Shown one piece after another: positions 9,065 to 16,812 of a stretch of DNA of 64,000 nucleotides (positions within the stretch are counted from its first letter, which is position 1; each line of letters opens with the position of its first letter). A model generated the notes under the pieces. The model was not told the origin of the DNA and did not search any database. It saw only the letters and a list, made by a program, of their open reading frames with translations. Source of the stretch: Clostridium formicaceticum (GTDB lineage: Bacteria > Bacillota > Clostridia > Peptostreptococcales > Natronincolaceae). Location: positions 4,464,001 through 4,528,000 of the forward strand of contig NZ_CP017603.1 of assembly GCF_001854185.1 (NCBI RefSeq), read 5' to 3'. Both the position numbers and the translations under genes were made by a program.

Positions 9065-10669
9065 CTAAGGATTCTGCCCTCCGACATATGGATTAGGAAT
9101 TGGTATGAGAGCAGCTGGAAATCGCACATAGAAAACAGTCCCTTTGCCTAACTGGCTTTCCACATCTATTTTCCCATGATGCAGCTCCACCAATTGCTTC
9201 ACTATAACTAGACCCAAACCGCTGCTTTGTTGCAGTTTACCATTGCCTCTTTGGTTTTTGCTTCGATAGAACCTATCCCAAATACGGGGCAACTCTTCAC
9301 TGGATATACCAATGCCATTATCCTTAATCATGAGGATCACCTCATGCTGTAAAATTTCTACTCGAACTGTGATTTCTCCATCCTTTGTAGCATTGATGGC
9401 GTTTTGTAATAAATTCCTAATCACCTGTTCAATTCGATCGATATCTCCCAATATCATTGCCCTTTCTATATTCTTCTCAAATACAACCGATGTATTCCTA
9501 GCTTGTGCCATTGCTCCAATGGACACAACAACTCCTTGTGCCAGGGTTACTAAATCTAAAGGAACTTTTTCGAGACTTATGTTACCGCTTTCTAAACGGC
9601 TTAGTTGTAATATATCGTCTACCAATCTGTTTATATGCATAGTTTGAGTATAAATAATTTCCAAATATCTATCCAGTAAATCTTTGTCTTGAACGATGCC
9701 ATCCCGAATAGCTTCTACAAAACCTTGAACAGAAGTCAAAGGAGTGCGGAGTTCATGGGAAATTTCAGCAAAAAGCCGTGTTCGTTCTTCTTTTCCCCTT
9801 TGATTTTCTTCCTGTACTTTTTGCATCTTTTCATTTAATTTATTAAGCTGACTTGTCAGTGTTTTGATTTCATCTAAAGCAGGCTCATCTTCTTGTATAA
9901 CGTAATTTTCGCTGTCCAGCTCAGCTATAGAAGTAGCTAATCTGGAAATCGGCTTGGAAATATGCATTGCTTGATATACAGAGATAAAAATAACCATGAG
10001 AAACATAAATATTCCTCCCACGATCAGATATAACTGTATCCTGTTTATATCAGAATTAATTTGGGGCGGTTTTATTTCCAGTAAAATACCGTTTTCAATC
10101 GTGTCTTTGATGTCTCCCATGGGGATAGTAGCAATAAACGCTAGTTCACCGCTTCTATTGTCAATAATTTTTGTAGTTATGATTTCTCCATCAGAGATGG
10201 TTTTAATAAATTTTTTTTCTACTTGACTGCCCGGTACTACTTCTTGTTTAGCAGAAGTAGCTACAATATTCCCCTCCCTATCAAAAACTGTAATTTTTGC
10301 GTTAAAAACATCAGATAAAGATGTGAGTACCTTCTGTTGATTGTCGTCATCATTATCCTGCTGATCTGTAAATGGCCCCAGCCATTTCAAATCATTTTGC
10401 TTGAGTAAAGCGAAGTTTACCTGCTTTGCTTTTCGCAGCGTCTCCTGTTGCATCTGATTATAAGTTACCTGTTTTACTGCAAAATCAAAGATTGTAATTA
10501 ATACAGCAAGGCATACAACAAAACATAATATATTCATAAATAATATTCTAGTATAAATATTTTTATTAAACTGCTTTCGTAAAAATTGTCTGAGGAAAAG
10601 CACAAACTTTATAAGTGTTTGAATTAGTTTTTGAGCCATTACTTTTCCTTTTTGTACATATCTATTCAT
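9065..10669 (-). CDS. sensor histidine kinase
   Basis: This 534-residue membrane kinase has two membrane segments at about 41-64 and 212-234, flanking an extracytoplasmic sensor of about 145 residues. HAMP follows at about 235-288. Then come HisKA with SHELRTP (phosphorylated His305) and an ATPase domain with NLLQNAINAT, DNGIGI at 450-455 and GLGLV at 484-488. All catalytic boxes are intact. The layout is that of PhoR/ResE-type kinases. Its ATG overlaps the end of the upstream regulator by eight bases (ATGAATAG), indicating translational coupling. The signal is unknown. The position beside the PGA locus suggests, but does not show, control of surface-polymer genes. Confidence 0.95.
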   Translation of the reverse strand: MNRYVQKGKVMAQKLIQTLIKFVLFLRQFLRKQFNKNIYTRILFMNILCFVVCLAVLITIFDFAVKQVTYNQMQQETLRKAKQVNFALLKQNDLKWLGPFTDQQDNDDDNQQKVLTSLSDVFNAKITVFDREGNIVATSAKQEVVPGSQVEKKFIKTISDGEIITTKIIDNRSGELAFIATIPMGDIKDTIENGILLEIKPPQINSDINRIQLYLIVGGIFMFLMVIFISVYQAMHISKPISRLATSIAELDSENYVIQEDEPALDEIKTLTSQLNKLNEKMQKVQEENQRGKEERTRLFAEISHELRTPLTSVQGFVEAIRDGIVQDKDLLDRYLEIIYTQTMHINRLVDDILQLSRLESGNISLEKVPLDLVTLAQGVVVSIGAMAQARNTSVVFEKNIERAMILGDIDRIEQVIRNLLQNAINATKDGEITVRVEILQHEVILMIKDNGIGISSEELPRIWDRFYRSKNQRGNGKLQQSSGLGLVIVKQLVELHHGKIDVESQLGKGTVFYVRFPAALIPIPNPYVGGQNP

Positions 10670-11375
10670 AAATTTCTTCCCTCTCTTTTGAGGGAGCCGT
10701 AAATTGATAACCTACACCCCAAATCGTTGTTAAGTATTCGTGGGTTAAAGAAGCAAGTTTTTTTCTTAATCTACGTATATGCACATCCACTGTACGCTGA
10801 TCACCGAAGTAATCATATCCCCATACAGCAGATAAAAGATTTTCCCTTGAAAAAACACGTAGGGGATTTTGTGCAAGATAGAGAAGTAGCTCGAACTCCT
10901 TCGGTGTGATCTCTATTTCCTTGTCGGCTACGAATACTTTTCTAATATCAGCCATAATCGTCAGCCCAGGGTATTTTAAATTCCAATTTGTTAATATTTC
11001 AGGCGTTTTTGTCCGACGCAACACAGCTTTGATCCTGGCTACCAACTCCCTGGGGCTAAAAGGCTTAGACACGTAGTCATCCGCACCCATTTCCAGTCCT
11101 AATACCCGGTCTGCTTCTTCTCCTTTAGCGGTCAGCATAATAATGGGAACCATACGGATCTCCCTTAAATGTCGACATAGCGTAAGACCATCTTTTCCTG
11201 GAAGCATAATATCTAGTATGATTACATCCGGATTTTCTCTGTTAAAGGCAGATAATACCAGATCTCCATTACTGATTCCTACAATTTCAAAACCTTCCTT
11301 TTCACCATATAACTTTACTAGTTCCAATATGTTTGGATCGTCATCTACAACTAGAACTTTTCCTAGATGCTGCAA
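10662..11375 (-). CDS. OmpR/PhoB-family response regulator
   Basis: The receiver domain shows the acidic pocket VVDDD at 9-13, the phosphoacceptor Asp55 in ILDIMLPG, the TAKGEEAD region and the conserved lysine in SKPFSPREL. A winged-helix DNA-binding domain follows (ITPKEFELLLYL, then RTVDVHIRRLRKKL and GVGYQF). The start is taken as TTG at 11375 because a perfect GGAGGTGA lies six bases upstream. Longer frames back to 11477 include sequence not seen in the family. It forms one unit with the overlapping kinase gene. The product resembles ResD/PhoP-type regulators, but its targets cannot be deduced. Confidence 0.94.
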   Translation of the reverse strand: MQHLGKVLVVDDDPNILELVKLYGEKEGFEIVGISNGDLVLSAFNRENPDVIILDIMLPGKDGLTLCRHLREIRMVPIIMLTAKGEEADRVLGLEMGADDYVSKPFSPRELVARIKAVLRRTKTPEILTNWNLKYPGLTIMADIRKVFVADKEIEITPKEFELLLYLAQNPLRVFSRENLLSAVWGYDYFGDQRTVDVHIRRLRKKLASLTHEYLTTIWGVGYQFTAPSKEREEIYE

Positions 11376-11729
11376 TACTATCACCTCCATTATATCTCTA
11401 TAATATTGAGCACAGGAGTTTGTAGGATTTAAAAAGTTTCCTTGTTTTCTAATGTCTAACATTGCTATTCCCTTCAAAATGTACTTTAAATATCATTAGC
11501 ACCAATATTCTACTAGTACTGGAAGTTTTTATCCATACAACCAGCCTTATTGTTCATGTGAAAGTTTGGTTTGTTATATACCTTATAGGAACTGTTGATA
11601 TAAACTCTTTCCTCCTCGTCCTTAAAGATAAATACGAAAAAATCCAGAAAAATCGGTACCCATTTGTAATAATTTTCAAAATAACTATCCAAAAGATGAA
11701 CTTTCTCATCTTCTGATTCCTTTTTATTC

Positions 11730-11762
11730 CCTATTAAAGAGCCGAGACAAAAGCCCCGGCTC
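11730..11762 (-). terminator. terminator after the NlpC/P60-repeat gene
   Basis: On the minus strand GAGCCGGGGC pairs with GTCTCGGCTC around a TTTT loop, with two wobble pairs, and is followed by TTTAAT. It lies 24 bp past the stop of the large secreted protein. Confidence 0.75.
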
Positions 11763-11785
11763 AGTTGGATTATTGCTATTATTGT

Positions 11786-14140
11786 TTAAAACAATCGTCT
11801 TGCTCCCAAGTATCCTTCACTCCAATACTGGTGGTATTTTAAGTTTCTTTCTTTTACCCCTGTACTTGTAAGTATGATAAAGGAACCTTCTCCCACATAT
11901 ATACCCGTCATAGTCGGTGTATCTTCGGATAGATTGCTTCTAAAGAATATAAGATCTCCTTCTTCCCGTGCATCAGGTAAAATTGCTTGACCTAAATTCC
12001 ATTGTTCATAGGCAGTAGCGGGTAGTTGTAAATCAATATTTGGTGCTTCATCGAATACCTTTTGTACAAATTGTGCTGTTGTGTAGCCTTCAAATGAAAC
12101 ATCTATATATTCTTTAGCCTTAATAACAGCAGAATGGTTATTTTGGATTTTTTCATATCGTCTTGCCCCAACATATCGTGGACTCCAATAGCTATCTGAG
12201 ATATTAAGATCACGAATTGCTACACCTTCAGATTCTGTTACAATCACAAACTGTTCATTTCCAATATATAATCCTGGTAGTAGTACCTTGTCGGACCCTT
12301 CGAAAAATAGAACATCTCCAATACTTAAATCTTCCCTTTCTATTTCCTTTCCCAAAGCCCATTGTTGAAATGAATATCTTGGCAGATCTATATCTAAACC
12401 TGCCTTCATAACGTATTGTAAAAACCCGGAGTGATTAAAACCTTCTATGGTATTTCCTCCTGCTAAATAAGGCATCCCCAGGGTTTTGTATGCTTCTTCA
12501 ACTATTCTGGAATCCAGTCTCAAACTAAGGGAGTCAAAGCGTTTTACGACTGCATAGCGATCCATCCAATATTCTCCTAAATAACTGATTGTAACCATAC
12601 CTTCATCACCGGATGCATGAATGATATAATTATTTCCCAGATAAATCGCAGCATGTGATATCCCTTCCTGCCATTTTTCTGAAAAATAAATAACGTCTCC
12701 AGACCGCTTATTTTCAAAATCGATAGTTTCACCTACCTCACATTGTTTATAAGTTATGCGAGGCAAATAAATGTTTTTAGCATCTCTAAAAACTGTCTGA
12801 ATTAAATAAGAACAGTCAAAGCCATCCATTGTCTCGCCACCTAACAAATAAGGAGTTCCTATATATTTCATTGCTTCCCGAATAGCTGCATTCTCATGTT
12901 CTCTATAATTTTCAGGCTGAGAATAATATATATCTGCCTCCGTTAGTCGTTTTGCACCTACATATATATTTGACCAATACTCACTTTCAATATCCCTTTC
13001 CGCAACTCCTTCTGTTGTCTGAACTATGAATATACCATTTCCTCTATAGATACCAGGTATAAGACTGCTTCCCTGAAAAAACACTAAGTCTCCCGCTTGA
13101 AGCTCTTCTTTAGAAATGGATTCGCCTACTTCATAGATCCTATCGGAAAAAACAGATAGTTGTATGCCGAGGGTGTCTTTAAAAACATAACGTACAAAAT
13201 TAGTGGTATTAAAGCCTTCAGTTGGTAATTGCCCATCTGGGTTATAGGGTGTCCCAAGCAAGTCCATAGCCTTTTCTACAATGGGATTGCTTACGACGGA
13301 TTCCTCAATAATACTGTTTGTAAACCGTCTTGCTCCCAACAGCCTGGGTCCCCAATATTCACTTGTTTCGAGATCTACTATCGCAACCCCATTCGTTGTA
13401 ACAATAACAAAAATACCATTATCTATGTAAATTCCCGGTAGTCGTACACTGCTGCCTTGAAAGAATAGTACATCACCGGATTCAATAGCAACCATATCTA
13501 CTTCCATACCTACTCGCCATTGTTCCTTCGATGTTCTTGCAAAATTTAGATTGTTTGCTTCACTAAAAACATATTGTACAAAGCCTGAATGATTAAAACC
13601 AGTTGGATCATTACCTCCAAGCTCATAAGGAGAACCTACTAATTCAAGGGCTTTTACGGCTGCAGGATGTAATTCATCTACTATATTTGTGTAGCGTCTT
13701 GCACCTTTATACCGATCCCTCCAATAGGAATCCTCTGCTATATTCCGTTTTGCTACACCTTCACCGGTCGTTACAACGATAATGATATTATCGCCTTTAT
13801 ATATTGCTGGTATTAGGTTGTTGCTTCCAGTAAAGAAAAAAACATCCCCAGGCTGTATTTCACTGCGTTCTATAGTTTTACCCAGTTTCCATAATTGGGA
13901 AGACAACTTGGGGAGAACTATATTTTCCCCCTCTCTAAAAATATACTGAATAAACCCCGTACTATTAAATCCTTCCTCTGGTGAATTTCCCTCTTGGGTA
14001 AAAGGTTTGCCTATTAAACTTTCTGCAAGTAAAACCGTTTGGATTTCTGTCTCATTATTATAACCATAGGATGGTACTATAAGCATTAACAGAATCAATA
14101 GGACTAACCATATGACATTTCGTTTTTCAAATTGGGTCAT
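11786..14140 (-). CDS. secreted protein with six NlpC/P60-like domains, one with a catalytic pair
   Basis: A signal peptide (about residues 9-26) is followed by six copies of a roughly 120-residue NlpC/P60-like unit, near 32-150, 158-273, 285-399, 416-535, 545-662 and 668-784. Only unit 4 carries the catalytic residues: Cys443 in GFDCSYL, His496 in ISHAAIYLG and His508 in IIHAS. In the other five units the cysteine position is Ser60, His184, Thr312, His570 or Thr688, and the histidine position is Ile, Leu or Met. Those five instead share a TTxGVA...YW...GARR block. NlpC/P60 enzymes cut gamma-D-glutamyl bonds in peptidoglycan stems. Some, such as Bacillus PgdS, cut poly-gamma-glutamate, and pgdS also lies next to the pgs genes. 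A PGA- or wall-hydrolase with binding repeats is my inference. Confidence 0.85.
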   Translation of the reverse strand: MTQFEKRNVIWLVLLILLMLIVPSYGYNNETEIQTVLLAESLIGKPFTQEGNSPEEGFNSTGFIQYIFREGENIVLPKLSSQLWKLGKTIERSEIQPGDVFFFTGSNNLIPAIYKGDNIIIVVTTGEGVAKRNIAEDSYWRDRYKGARRYTNIVDELHPAAVKALELVGSPYELGGNDPTGFNHSGFVQYVFSEANNLNFARTSKEQWRVGMEVDMVAIESGDVLFFQGSSVRLPGIYIDNGIFVIVTTNGVAIVDLETSEYWGPRLLGARRFTNSIIEESVVSNPIVEKAMDLLGTPYNPDGQLPTEGFNTTNFVRYVFKDTLGIQLSVFSDRIYEVGESISKEELQAGDLVFFQGSSLIPGIYRGNGIFIVQTTEGVAERDIESEYWSNIYVGAKRLTEADIYYSQPENYREHENAAIREAMKYIGTPYLLGGETMDGFDCSYLIQTVFRDAKNIYLPRITYKQCEVGETIDFENKRSGDVIYFSEKWQEGISHAAIYLGNNYIIHASGDEGMVTISYLGEYWMDRYAVVKRFDSLSLRLDSRIVEEAYKTLGMPYLAGGNTIEGFNHSGFLQYVMKAGLDIDLPRYSFQQWALGKEIEREDLSIGDVLFFEGSDKVLLPGLYIGNEQFVIVTESEGVAIRDLNISDSYWSPRYVGARRYEKIQNNHSAVIKAKEYIDVSFEGYTTAQFVQKVFDEAPNIDLQLPATAYEQWNLGQAILPDAREEGDLIFFRSNLSEDTPTMTGIYVGEGSFIILTSTGVKERNLKYHQYWSEGYLGARRLF

Positions 14141-14179
14141 TTTAAAATCATCCTCTTTATTGATTAATTTTGATAAATA

Positions 14180-14208
14180 TGGACATCACAGGCGCATAAT
14201 ATTATAAT
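14180..14208 (+). promoter_or_regulatory. sigma-A-type promoter for the PghP homologue
   Basis: TGGACA and TATAAT are separated by exactly 17 bases, 33 bp before the likely ATG. It lies in the 100-bp gap between the divergent NlpC/P60-repeat gene and the hydrolase gene. Confidence 0.6.
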
Positions 14209-14240
14209 AGAAGCATATACATTTGTCGAAAAGTGAGTTG

Positions 14241-14930
14241 ATGGATATGATGCTAAATAGCGTATGTAGTTTTTTAAGTTCTACACGACTTATTGTTTGC
14301 TGTTGCCTGATCATTTTAATATTTACTCAATCAACTACCGCAGCTTCTGTTGACATTTATCGCAATTTCAAAGAGTTAATCTCAAATACGATAGAAAATG
14401 TGGACTATAAAATTGAAACGAACGTGACAGATTCTGATGTTATCATTATTGCCATTCATGGAGGGAAAATTGAAAAGGGTACTACCGAATTGGCTTACGC
14501 CTTATCTTCCCACAATAATTATAATTATTATTCATATATAGGTTTAAGAAGCAAAGGAAACTCGGCGTTACATATTACTTCGGAAAAATTTGATGAACCA
14601 GCTGCATTGGAAATGGTTTCGAAATCTAAAACAACTTTATCCATCCACGGTTGTTCCGGTTCAGAAGAATTCACCTATATTGGAGGCCTGGATACTGAAT
14701 TGGGAAACAAAATAAAGGAATCTTTGACTAAGTATGGTTTTACTGTGTTAGATGCTCCGAAGAATATGGCCGGCATATCCCCCAACAACATAGTGAATAA
14801 GAATATGAGCGGCTTGGGGGTACAGCTGGAAATATCAAAGGGCTTGAGGACACAATTTTTATCCGATAATCATGATAAATTAAAAGACTATGTTTTAGCA
14901 ATAAGTGAGGCAGTCAACAGTATTCAATAG
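14241..14930 (+). CDS. PghP/YjqB-type poly-gamma-glutamate hydrolase homologue, secreted or membrane-anchored
   Basis: This protein of about 229 residues has a hydrophobic N-terminal segment (roughly 15-33) that directs export. The rest matches the PghP/YjqB family, zinc enzymes of a carboxypeptidase-like fold. Phage members cut poly-gamma-glutamate. With the ATG at 14241 as residue 1, the conserved polar residues are present: His73 and Glu78 in HGGKIEKGT, His111 in LHITS, His136 in SIHG and Glu197 in GVQLEIS. Their roles as metal ligands or catalytic acid are inferred from the family. The ribosome binding site is weak, and a TTG six codons upstream is an alternative start. The gene faces away from the NlpC/P60-repeat gene and converges on the pgs operon. 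A role in trimming or releasing PGA is likely. Confidence 0.82.
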   Translation: MDMMLNSVCSFLSSTRLIVCCCLIILIFTQSTTAASVDIYRNFKELISNTIENVDYKIETNVTDSDVIIIAIHGGKIEKGTTELAYALSSHNNYNYYSYIGLRSKGNSALHITSEKFDEPAALEMVSKSKTTLSIHGCSGSEEFTYIGGLDTELGNKIKESLTKYGFTVLDAPKNMAGISPNNIVNKNMSGLGVQLEISKGLRTQFLSDNHDKLKDYVLAISEAVNSIQ

Positions 14931-14961
14931 AAGCTACCCTATAATAATACAAAAGGTATAA

Positions 14962-15010
14962 CATAAAAAGGCTTAAGGCTACATTTTCGTAGTTTATCGG
15001 CCTTTTTATG
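14962..15010. terminator. bidirectional terminator between the two PghP homologues
   Basis: CATAAAAAGGC and its complement form an 11-bp stem with A-rich and T-rich flanks. An inner CTAC/GTAG stem adds stability. It lies between convergent stops at 14930 and 15035 and can serve both. Confidence 0.75.
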
Positions 15011-15034
15011 TTATTCAAAGAGTATTTTTTTAGG

Positions 15035-15865
15035 TTACTCTTTTGTATTTTCAATTAATTCTTTAGGGGTTTTTGCACCTTTTTTTAATATATTCTCTAT
15101 TTTCTTATCAAAGTTTTTCTTTGAAGGGTTAAACTTATTTAGAGTCCCTTGAGTATTGCCAATTTTCTGCAAGTGGGGAACTATTTTGGGCCAGCTTACG
15201 CTTAGGGCTTCATTAATGGAGCTTGAATAATCATTTAATATACTGGAATCAGTTACGAACTTATCTCTTAAACCTTTTGAAATAGCTATTTGAACGCCGC
15301 CAATCTGATAACTGTCATTAAATAATTTATTCTTATTCACTATATTGCTGTTCATAACCCCAGCAATGCGATCGGGAATACTTAAAGTTTCTACTTTATA
15401 TCCTTTGTTAATAAGGTGTAGTTTAATCAATTCTGCCAATATTTTATTTTGACCGCCAATATATGTAACTTCATTATCGCTGGCAACTCCGATAACAGAA
15501 ACAGTATAATCTGAATTTTTTACTAAACGGACAGCTTCTGGTTCATCAAAGTTGATAGCCTTTAAAAAAAGACTTCCATTATTAGTGGTTTTAAGTCCTT
15601 CAAATAAATACGTGTTATATTTACCGTATCCTTTCAATGCTTCAACTAATTCTGAAGTACCTCTTTGAATACCGCCTCCGTGTATCGCCAAAATGGTTGT
15701 ATCTCTCCCGATATCAGTAGTTTTAATTATATATTCGGCAGCATCTTCAAATGCATATAGTTCCGCAAAATTACTATAACCTGTGGTAAAAGCATATGCA
15801 GTTGTACCAATAGCAAATGTAAACAACATCATAAAAGCTAGAATTTTCATAAATTCTTTTTTCAT
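15035..15865 (-). CDS. secreted PghP-like protein lacking the catalytic residues
   Basis: This 276-residue protein has a clear signal peptide (MKKEFMKIL, hydrophobic core, cleavage near TAYA). Its PghP/YjqB-fold domain aligns throughout with the divergent neighbour, sharing AIHGG, FDEP, TYIGG, SNIVNKN and ISKGLR. His62 is kept, but four other conserved polar positions are changed: Gln67 for Glu, Phe100 for His, Ile125 for His and Ala194 for Glu. Hydrolysis is therefore unlikely. A lysine-rich tail of about 45 residues (232-276) is absent from the neighbour. It is the last gene of the pgsB-pgsC operon, where classic operons carry pgsA/capA. A polymer-binding or export-partner role is an inference. 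The start is preceded by AAAGGAG. Confidence 0.8.
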   Translation of the reverse strand: MKKEFMKILAFMMLFTFAIGTTAYAFTTGYSNFAELYAFEDAAEYIIKTTDIGRDTTILAIHGGGIQRGTSELVEALKGYGKYNTYLFEGLKTTNNGSLFLKAINFDEPEAVRLVKNSDYTVSVIGVASDNEVTYIGGQNKILAELIKLHLINKGYKVETLSIPDRIAGVMNSNIVNKNKLFNDSYQIGGVQIAISKGLRDKFVTDSSILNDYSSSINEALSVSWPKIVPHLQKIGNTQGTLNKFNPSKKNFDKKIENILKKGAKTPKELIENTKE

Positions 15866-15982
15866 ACTTATCTTACTCCTTTCTTAAATAATCATAGTAA
15901 ATAATAATTCGTAGCAATAGTCATTAGAGCTAATCCCATTAGCACAAGTGCTTGATAGCTAGTATTTCCCTTGCTGATCTTA
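15815..15982. repeat. 168-bp tandem duplication, unit 1
   Basis: This unit contains the first 17 codons of the PghP-like gene, its ribosome binding site and a duplicated copy of the 3' end of the small membrane-protein gene. It abuts unit 2 (15983-16150) exactly. The two differ at only about five positions, so the duplication is recent. Confidence 0.9.
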
Positions 15983-16033
15983 AAATGTAAACAACATCAT
16001 AAAAGCTAGAATTTTCATAAATTCTTTTTTCAT
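15980..16033 (-). other. 17-codon mini-ORF created by the tandem duplication
   Basis: The upstream duplicate still carries the ribosome binding site AAAGGAG and the ATG of the PghP-like gene. The frame encodes the first 17 residues (the signal-peptide core, MKKEFMKILA...TF) and stops at a TAA formed across the junction. It should be translated just before the real gene, but the product is probably meaningless. It could affect translation of the downstream gene. Confidence 0.6.
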
Positions 16034-16150
16034 ACTTATCTTACTCCTTTCTTAAATAATCATAGTAAATAATAATTCGTAGCAATAATCATTAGAGCTA
16101 ATCCCATTAGCACAAGTGCTTGATAGCTGGTATTTCTCTTGTTGATCTTA
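15983..16150. repeat. 168-bp tandem duplication, unit 2
   Basis: This upstream copy, in the direction of transcription, holds the true 3' end of the small membrane-protein gene and an orphan start of the PghP-like gene. See unit 1 for the comparison. Confidence 0.9.
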
Positions 16151-16284
16151 ATAAGATACAGACATTTTTCTTGCAATGTTAGAGCATTAAAAACCGCAAG
16201 CGCTTCACTCTGATTGTTTTTTCTGTCAGCTTTCGATGTGTTTCTGTACCGTTTCCTATGTATTAGCCCATATAAAGTGTTCAT
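16060..16284 (-). CDS. small membrane protein of the poly-gamma-glutamate operon
   Basis: This 74-residue protein has a basic N-terminal half and one C-terminal membrane segment (ALVLMGLALMIIATNYYLL). An excellent AAAGGAGG lies six bases before the ATG. It starts 15 bp after the pgsC stop. The classic pgs/cap operons also contain a tiny membrane protein (PgsE/CapE), but I cannot show sequence kinship, so the name is withheld. Its 3' end was duplicated with the start of the next gene. An accessory role in the PGA synthase complex is the natural inference. Confidence 0.75.
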   Translation of the reverse strand: MNTLYGLIHRKRYRNTSKADRKNNQSEALAVFNALTLQEKCLYLIKINKRNTSYQALVLMGLALMIIATNYYLL

Positions 16285-16299
16285 TTTCTTCCTCCTTTC

Positions 16300-16752
16300 C
16301 TATATATTGATATTTAACAGTATTGTGCTCCCATAGGTTACTGCAATCAACAATCCAGTGCTTAAAAATGTTGTTACTAAACCTTGACGCTGAATTGTGT
16401 TTGCTAATAATCCAGGTAGAACAATACCAACTGCCGTCAACCTAGAGATAGTACTATAATCAAATGGTAATATTGCATATATCATAAACTGTACTACGAT
16501 TGCTACCGCTATCATAGCTGTAAATTTTCTTTTGCCGTACAGAATTGTGACTTTACTCACTCCAAAATAAACAATTAAATACGTTAAAATGCTGATAAAG
16601 AATGTTAAGAATATAGTCTGAGGGTTTTTCATATGTAAAGTTAAATATCCGGGTACAATTAGGCCGGCAGGTAAAACTCCTGTAATCTCTGTAAATAACA
16701 AGCTGAAAATTACACCCAAAACGATGACTGTACTAATATCCGTAGTTTGCAA
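16300..16752 (-). CDS. pgsC: poly-gamma-glutamate synthesis membrane protein PgsC/CapC
   Basis: PgsC is the integral membrane partner of the PgsB ligase and is required for polymer synthesis and passage. The 150-residue protein has about five membrane segments. It shows the family pattern, with FTEITGVLPAGLIVPGYL near residues 20-37, a central GKRKFTAMIA loop and GIVLPGLLANTIQRQG near residues 109-124. Length is normal. The start is TTG at 16752, set by GGAGGT with six-base spacing. It lies 60 bp downstream of pgsB and 15 bp upstream of the small membrane-protein gene, in one operon. Confidence 0.93.
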   Translation of the reverse strand: MQTTDISTVIVLGVIFSLLFTEITGVLPAGLIVPGYLTLHMKNPQTIFLTFFISILTYLIVYFGVSKVTILYGKRKFTAMIAVAIVVQFMIYAILPFDYSTISRLTAVGIVLPGLLANTIQRQGLVTTFLSTGLLIAVTYGSTILLNINI

Positions 16753-16812
16753 TTTTTTACCTCCTTCATAATAGAATGTTTACTGAAATTCTTTTATTTC
16801 AAATTTAAGGTT

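Noticed and set aside
11376-11477. Longer response regulator start at 11477.
   Set aside because: The extra residues are not receiver-domain sequence, and a perfect GGAGGTGA precedes the TTG at 11375.
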